Assembly: GCA_000436835.1 (NCBI GenBank)
Contig: FR889145.1
Span: 1 to 25,979 of the forward strand
Source of the DNA: Eubacterium sp. CAG:251
GTDB lineage: Bacteria > Bacillota > Clostridia > Oscillospirales > Acutalibacteraceae
Direction of reading: 5' to 3'
DNA: 25,979 nucleotides
Positions 21,977-25,979 of the stretch are shown here, in pieces. The number at the start of each line of letters is the position of its first letter. Positions within the stretch are counted from its first letter, which is position 1. Made by a program: the position numbers and the translations under genes. A model generated the notes under the pieces. The model was not told where the DNA came from. It saw only the letters and a list, made by a program, of their open reading frames with translations, and made no database searches.

Positions 21977-22440
21977 TTCAAATTTATTATGGCTTTGGCA
22001 AGGGTAAAACAACTGCCGCAATCGGGCAAGGTATGAGAGCCAAGGGCGCAGGAAATACCGTTACCCTTGTTCAGTTTTTAAAGGATGATAAATCAAGCGA
22101 GTTGTCAGTTTTACCGTTTGACATTTTCAATGCACCCGATACTTTGCCGTTTAATCCGGGTAAAGAATATCAGGCGTGGGTTGACAGTGCGATTGACTAT
22201 ATAATAAGTTCAAAAAGCAATATGATTATCCTCGATGAATTTCTCGACGTTATTGATTCGTTTGTTCCGGTTGATAAAGCACTTGGTATTCTTGATATGC
22301 TCAACGGCAGGGAAATTGTTATCACAGGTCATAAGAAAGTTGAAAAGCTTTTTGAAAAAGCAGACTATATAACCTTTATGGATAAAATAAAACACCCTTA
22401 TGATATGGGCGTTAAAGCAAGAAAAGGTATTGAATATTAA
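21973..22440 (+). CDS. cobO: Corrinoid adenosyltransferase (CobO/BtuR type)
   Basis: 155 aa, slightly shorter than the usual 170-200. CobO/BtuR/CobA enzymes transfer the adenosyl group of ATP to the cobalt of cob(I)alamin or cob(I)yrinate diamide to make the coenzyme form. Seen: the unusual P-loop GFGKGKTTAAIG (7-18), VQFLKDD, the acidic LDEFLDV (Walker B position), a VITGHKKV segment where VLTGR is typical, and the ending KHPYDMGVKARKGIEY. The shortness lies in the N-terminal extension and the region around residue 55. It overlaps the actin homologue by four bases and precedes an ECF transporter by 19, which suggests salvage of an imported corrinoid rather than de novo synthesis. Confidence 0.88.
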   Translation: MIQIYYGFGKGKTTAAIGQGMRAKGAGNTVTLVQFLKDDKSSELSVLPFDIFNAPDTLPFNPGKEYQAWVDSAIDYIISSKSNMIILDEFLDVIDSFVPVDKALGILDMLNGREIVITGHKKVEKLFEKADYITFMDKIKHPYDMGVKARKGIEY

Positions 22441-22459
22441 TTTCGAAAGGGGAAGCGCT

Positions 22460-23314
22460 ATGGATAAATTTTCAAATTTTAATCCTAAGGTTTGCTTTCT
22501 CTTTTTTGTTTTTGCCGTTTTGCTTATTCTTTTAAATTTTAATCCGATATTTCTCGTCATATCGCTTTTGGCAGGTGTTATTTATAATGCCATGCTTCAG
22601 GGCAAAAAGGCGTTTAAAATGTTTTTTGCATTTCTTTTGCCGTTTACAATTCTTATCGGGCTTTTTAATATGGCTTTTACGTCTTACGGAATTGATGTTC
22701 TCTTTTCAATTTCAAATAAGAATTTTACTGCCGAGGGGCTTGCCTACGGCTTGTGCCAAGGAGTTATGTTTTCAAGCGTAATTGTTTGGCTTTCAAGCTA
22801 TTCTTATGTTTTGAGCAGCGACAAATTTATGTCTGTTTTTTCAAAACTTGCGCCTAATTTGACGCTTGTTTTGACTATGACGCTTTCCTTTATTCCACGT
22901 TTAAGAAAAAATGCTCAGGAAATTAACGACGCAAGGCTTAATGTAAATGCAGGTCAAAGTAAATTAAAAAAGAGCCTTGATAATTTTTCTGCGCTTGTTT
23001 CTATGACGTTGGAGGAAAGCATAGAGGTATCCGATACTATGCGTGCCAGAGGTTTTAATTCCTCACGTAAACCGTATTCTAAATACAAATTTAATTTTAA
23101 CGATGGTGTTGTTTTAATAATTGTTTTAGGATTGAGTGTAGCTTGCATAGTTCTAAATTCTCTTGATAAGGCTGAATTTATATTCGATCCGGAAATTAAA
23201 ATTCTTTCCTTTTCACCGATTTTTCTTATTTTATATACATTATATATGTTTTTACCTGTTATAATTAATATTTCGGAGGGTATAAAATGGCACTTTTTGA
23301 AACAAAAAATTTAA
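22460..23314 (+). CDS. ecfT: ECF transporter transmembrane component (EcfT/CbiQ type)
   Basis: 284 aa. The T unit couples the ATPases to the substrate-binding S unit in energy-coupling-factor vitamin transporters. Four to six membrane helices lie in residues 10-125 and 215-275. The cytoplasmic coupling helices carry LSFIPRLRKNAQEINDARLN and EVSDTMRARGF, the latter containing the conserved Ala-Arg-Gly signature. The start at 22460 follows GAAAGGGGAA. The last 28 bases overlap the ATPase gene. Confidence 0.9.
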   Translation: MDKFSNFNPKVCFLFFVFAVLLILLNFNPIFLVISLLAGVIYNAMLQGKKAFKMFFAFLLPFTILIGLFNMAFTSYGIDVLFSISNKNFTAEGLAYGLCQGVMFSSVIVWLSSYSYVLSSDKFMSVFSKLAPNLTLVLTMTLSFIPRLRKNAQEINDARLNVNAGQSKLKKSLDNFSALVSMTLEESIEVSDTMRARGFNSSRKPYSKYKFNFNDGVVLIIVLGLSVACIVLNSLDKAEFIFDPEIKILSFSPIFLILYTLYMFLPVIINISEGIKWHFLKQKI

Positions 23315-24753
23315 CATTTTCTTATCCTCTTTCCGATAAGACAGCACTGAAAAACGTTGATTTAAAAGTGGAGCAGGGCGAGTTTATACTTGTAATGGGC
23401 AAAAGCGGAAGTGGTAAATCAACGCTTCTTCGTTTGCTTAAAAAGGAAATTGCTCCGGTAGGCAAAATCGGCGGTGAGATTAATATTAATTGCGACAGTA
23501 TCGGTTTTGTCGGTCAAAATCCGGAAACGTCATTTGTTTGCGATAACGTTCGCTCGGAGCTTGCCTTTGCGCTTGAAAATGAAAAATATTCAAATGACGA
23601 AATAACCGTCAGAATAGGCGAAACTGCTTCGTTTTTTAATCTGAATTTTCTTCTTGATAAAAAGATTGATGAGCTTTCCGGCGGTGAAAAGGCAAGCGTT
23701 GCAATTGCTTCGGCGATAATAAGCGATGTTCAGGTACTTTTGCTTGATGAACCGCTTTCTCAGCTTGACCCTAAGGCGGTTACTACCGTTTCTTCTATGC
23801 TTAAAAGGATAAACGAAGAACTTGGTGTAACCGTTATTGTCGTTTCACATTCAAGTGAGGAGTTTGTTGATTTTTGCGATAGGCTTGTTATACTTGAAAA
23901 CGGCGAAATTATTTGTAACGATACACCTTATAATGCAAAAAACAATGCTTCTCTTTTGCCTTATTTTCCTATTTGTACCCGTCTTTTTGATGAAAGGCCG
24001 CTTAATATTAAATCTGCCGTTTCTCTTGCAGATAAGCTTAAAGAAAAGCCGCTTGAAAATAAAAATGAAAACAAATCGGAAGTTTGCGTTAATTTAAAAA
24101 ATATTACATTCGCTTATAATAAAAATCAAAGGGATATCTTATCCTGCCTTGATTTCAAGGCATATAAAGCTCAAATTAACTGTATAATCGGCGCTAACGG
24201 CAGCGGCAAAACCACTCTTTTAAAGGTGATTGCAGGTATTAAAAAGCAATATTCGGGCAAGTCGAAAATTTTAGGCAAATGCTCATATATGCCCCAAAAT
24301 GTAAAATATCTTTTCACAAAGGATTTGGTGAGTGAGGAAATTGATGCTCAAACTGCCGAAAAACTCGGTATTTCCGATTGCCTTAATCAGCATCCGTTTG
24401 ATTTGAGCGGCGGTCAGGCTCAAAAGCTTGCTTTCGGTATACTTCTTGAGCAGGATGCCGATATTCTTCTTCTTGACGAGCCTACCAAAGCGTTTGACGA
24501 ATTTTCAAAAAATGATTTAAAATCGCTTCTTTTTGAACTTAAGGCACAGGGCAAAACAATAATTATGGTGTCACACGATTTGGACTTTGTCGGCGATATT
24601 GCGGATAATGTTTCATTTTTAAGCGACGGCATTATTTCTAAAGCGGGCGGCAGGCGAGAGGTGTTTTCAAGCCTTAATTTCTATACAACTCAAATAAGAA
24701 GAATTACTAAAAGATATCTTGCTTTTGCCGTTTCAATGGGGGATATCTTATGA
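23287..24753 (+). CDS. ecfA: ECF transporter ATPase, two domains fused (EcfA-A')
   Basis: 488 aa with two complete ABC ATPase domains in one chain. Domain 1 (1-230): Walker A GKSGSGKS (38-45), Q-loop FVGQNPE, signature LSGGEKASVAIA, Walker B LLLDEPLSQLDP, H-loop VVSHSSEE. Domain 2 (about 270-470): Walker A GANGSGKT near 302, signature LSGGQAQKLAFG, Walker B ILLLDEPTKAFDE, H-loop MVSHDLD. A Lys/Glu/Asn-rich linker near 255-268 joins them. Fusions of this kind are typical of dedicated (group I-like) ECF systems rather than the shared module. GGAGG precedes the ATG. It overlaps the T gene by 28 bases and the S gene by four (ATGA). Confidence 0.92.
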   Translation: MALFETKNLTFSYPLSDKTALKNVDLKVEQGEFILVMGKSGSGKSTLLRLLKKEIAPVGKIGGEININCDSIGFVGQNPETSFVCDNVRSELAFALENEKYSNDEITVRIGETASFFNLNFLLDKKIDELSGGEKASVAIASAIISDVQVLLLDEPLSQLDPKAVTTVSSMLKRINEELGVTVIVVSHSSEEFVDFCDRLVILENGEIICNDTPYNAKNNASLLPYFPICTRLFDERPLNIKSAVSLADKLKEKPLENKNENKSEVCVNLKNITFAYNKNQRDILSCLDFKAYKAQINCIIGANGSGKTTLLKVIAGIKKQYSGKSKILGKCSYMPQNVKYLFTKDLVSEEIDAQTAEKLGISDCLNQHPFDLSGGQAQKLAFGILLEQDADILLLDEPTKAFDEFSKNDLKSLLFELKAQGKTIIMVSHDLDFVGDIADNVSFLSDGIISKAGGRREVFSSLNFYTTQIRRITKRYLAFAVSMGDIL

Positions 24754-25433
24754 AAAAACTTTATCCCGTTTTTATTTTTGCCGCTTTAATATTTATAGTT
24801 TTGTGGCAGCTTTTTTTCAGCAATACAAATTATTATTTGGTTTGCGTTGCGGTTTTAATAATTTCCATGCTTCCTTTTTTCTCCTCGTTTGAAAGGGGAG
24901 AGCATACGGCAAAGGATATCACCCTTATCGCTTCCCTGACCGCTCTTGCAGTGGTAAGCCGTGCGGTATTTTATCTTATTCCTCAGGTTAAGCCGATTGC
25001 CGCAGTTGTCGGTATAAGTGGTGCGGTTTTGGGTGCTAAAAGGGGATATTTAATCGGCGCACTCTCTATGTTTGCTTCAAATTTTATATTCGGTCAAGGT
25101 GCGTGGACTCCGTTTCAAATGGTGGCTATGGCAAGTGTGGGACTTTGCTTCGGTTTGGTGTTTCGTCGCATTAAGCCTACTAAAATCTCACTTGCAATTG
25201 TCGGATTTTTGTCAGTGCTTATCCTTTATGGGCTTATAGTTGATTTGTCCTCCGTGCTTTATTTCAACAGCGATATGTCGCTTAAAGGAATATTAGCCGT
25301 TTATGCCGCAGGAGTGCCGTTTAACCTCGTTTTCGCCGGAGTCACGGCAGTATTTCTATTTCTGTTCGGCGAAATATTTGTTAAAAAAATTGAAAGAATC
25401 AATATCAAATACGGTATTTGCCGTAATGATTAG
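24750..25433 (+). CDS. ECF transporter substrate-binding component (CbrT-like, probable corrinoid)
   Basis: 227 aa with about six membrane helices. The segment VSRAVFYLIPQVKPIAAVVGISG, then LGAKRGYLIGALSMFASNFIFGQGAWTPFQM (residues 68-124), is a distinct S-component signature that I associate with the predicted cobalamin-type CbrT group. An extra N-terminal hydrophobic stretch (about 5-45) precedes the core. The specificity for a corrinoid rests mainly on context: cobO two genes upstream in the same operon. Other vitamins or a cobalamin precursor are possible. The S gene overlaps the ATPase gene by four bases, so T, A and S are made together. Confidence 0.8.
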   Translation: MKKLYPVFIFAALIFIVLWQLFFSNTNYYLVCVAVLIISMLPFFSSFERGEHTAKDITLIASLTALAVVSRAVFYLIPQVKPIAAVVGISGAVLGAKRGYLIGALSMFASNFIFGQGAWTPFQMVAMASVGLCFGLVFRRIKPTKISLAIVGFLSVLILYGLIVDLSSVLYFNSDMSLKGILAVYAAGVPFNLVFAGVTAVFLFLFGEIFVKKIERINIKYGICRND

Positions 25434-25448
25434 AAAGGATATATAATT

Positions 25449-25763
25449 ATGGATAACGAAGAAATTCAAACAAATGCTCAAAACAACAATAAAGATTCAA
25501 AGGAAAATCCCGATACAATCAATCGCCTTTGTCGCTTTGCTTTTATTATGTCAACAATCGGTGTTTTAACTATCGGTATTTGCCCTGCTTTCGGAGTTAT
25601 GGGCATTGTTGTCGGCGCAATTTTTAAAAGCAAAAATTTTCCTCTTTCCGATTTGAACGAGGACAGAGTTAAAAAAGCAAAATTTCTCGGAATTGTATCG
25701 CTTTTTCTTTTTGTAATCGATATTGTAATTCTTGCAGTATTTTTGCCGAAAATTAAAGGATAG
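25449..25763 (+). CDS. Small two-helix membrane protein (DUF4190-like)
   Basis: 104 aa. A polar Asn/Gln/Asp-rich head (1-28) precedes two membrane helices (about 30-60 and 78-100) separated by a charged loop, and the chain ends KIKG. The arrangement, with a GICPAFGVMGIVVGAIF first helix containing regularly spaced glycines, resembles DUF4190-type proteins found in many Firmicutes. No function is known. GAAAGGA ten bases before the ATG; 15 bases after the S-component stop, so probably in the same operon. Confidence 0.7.
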   Translation: MDNEEIQTNAQNNNKDSKENPDTINRLCRFAFIMSTIGVLTIGICPAFGVMGIVVGAIFKSKNFPLSDLNEDRVKKAKFLGIVSLFLFVIDIVILAVFLPKIKG

Positions 25764-25775
25764 GAGATGCTTGGT

Positions 25776-25961
25776 GTGCCCCTTATGAGCGAAATATTAT
25801 TTGAAAATAAAAATGCAACAGTCAAAAAGGTTTCAAAAGAAACGGAAAACGGTGCGAAGGAATACGTTTACCTTGACCTGCTTGATGAAAACGGAAATAT
25901 CAAAACTTCAATTCCTCTCAAAGAGCCAAAAAAGGAAGAACAGAAAAACAATAATAAATAA
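25776..25961 (+). CDS. Small charged protein of unknown function
   Basis: About 61 aa, ending in a Lys/Glu/Asn tail (KKEEQKNNNK). Residues EYVYLDLLDENGNIKTSIPL look like a beta-hairpin; no domain is recognised. The start is ambiguous: AGGAG (25762-25766) touches an ATG at 25767, is 9 bases from a GTG at 25776 (chosen), and 18 from an ATG at 25785. All three are in frame. It follows the small membrane protein by 12 bases. Confidence 0.55.
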   Translation: MPLMSEILFENKNATVKKVSKETENGAKEYVYLDLLDENGNIKTSIPLKEPKKEEQKNNNK

Positions 25962-25979
25962 AATAAGCGAGCCGAATCC

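Noticed and set aside
21973..22440. Calling the small P-loop protein a general kinase or MobB-type GTPase
   Set aside because: The GKGKTTAAIG loop and the KHPYDxGVKARKGIE ending are specific to the CobO/BtuR family.

Overview
The window reads as chromosome of a low-GC Gram-positive anaerobe, most likely a gut Clostridia member (Oscillospiraceae/Ruminococcaceae-like). The reasons are an AT-rich composition, purine-rich Shine-Dalgarno sites, many consensus promoters, an NADP-type glutamate dehydrogenase, a TnpV-type mobile-element protein, and the gene order phoH-ybeY-era-yqzL-recO. The taxonomic call is an inference from gene content; nothing here is diagnostic to species.

Left part (1-4100): an accessory-looking stretch. 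A TnpV protein (minus strand) is followed by about 640 bases without a convincing gene, packed with hairpins and repeat pieces. Then come a formate/nitrite-family channel, a small membrane protein and a CobW/G3E metal-chaperone GTPase, each closed by a strong terminator. One repeat (GGGGTCCCC, a 26-base hairpin, then a Shine-Dalgarno-like tract and an ATG) occurs twice in opposite orientation, at 772-825 and 3939-3989, and brackets this segment.

Middle part (4101-12057, all minus strand): gdhA; a sodium-coupled neurotransmitter-type symporter; a three-gene operon reading tauE-like permease, Cys-type sulfatase, GPH-family sugar symporter; and an FkbM-type methyltransferase. The operon is the most suggestive metabolic unit: sugar sulfate import, desulfation, and possible export of the released sulfur oxyanion.

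Right part (12110-25961, all plus strand): one long run of tightly packed genes. It starts with a ribosome-maturation and RNA-metabolism block (ybeX/corC-like, phoH, ybeY, era), then yqzL, recO, mutS2 and recD2 (DNA repair and recombination). A divergent MreB-type actin homologue follows, overlapping a corrinoid adenosyltransferase, and then a complete ECF vitamin transporter (T, fused A-A', S). The combination suggests uptake and adenosylation of a corrinoid. Two small uncharacterised proteins end the window. The promoters of the minus-strand methyltransferase gene and the plus-strand ybeX operon overlap at their -35 boxes, so this 29-base overlap region is the switch point between the two strands' transcription units.

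No rRNA, complete tRNA, CRISPR array, phage module or recognisable riboswitch was seen.
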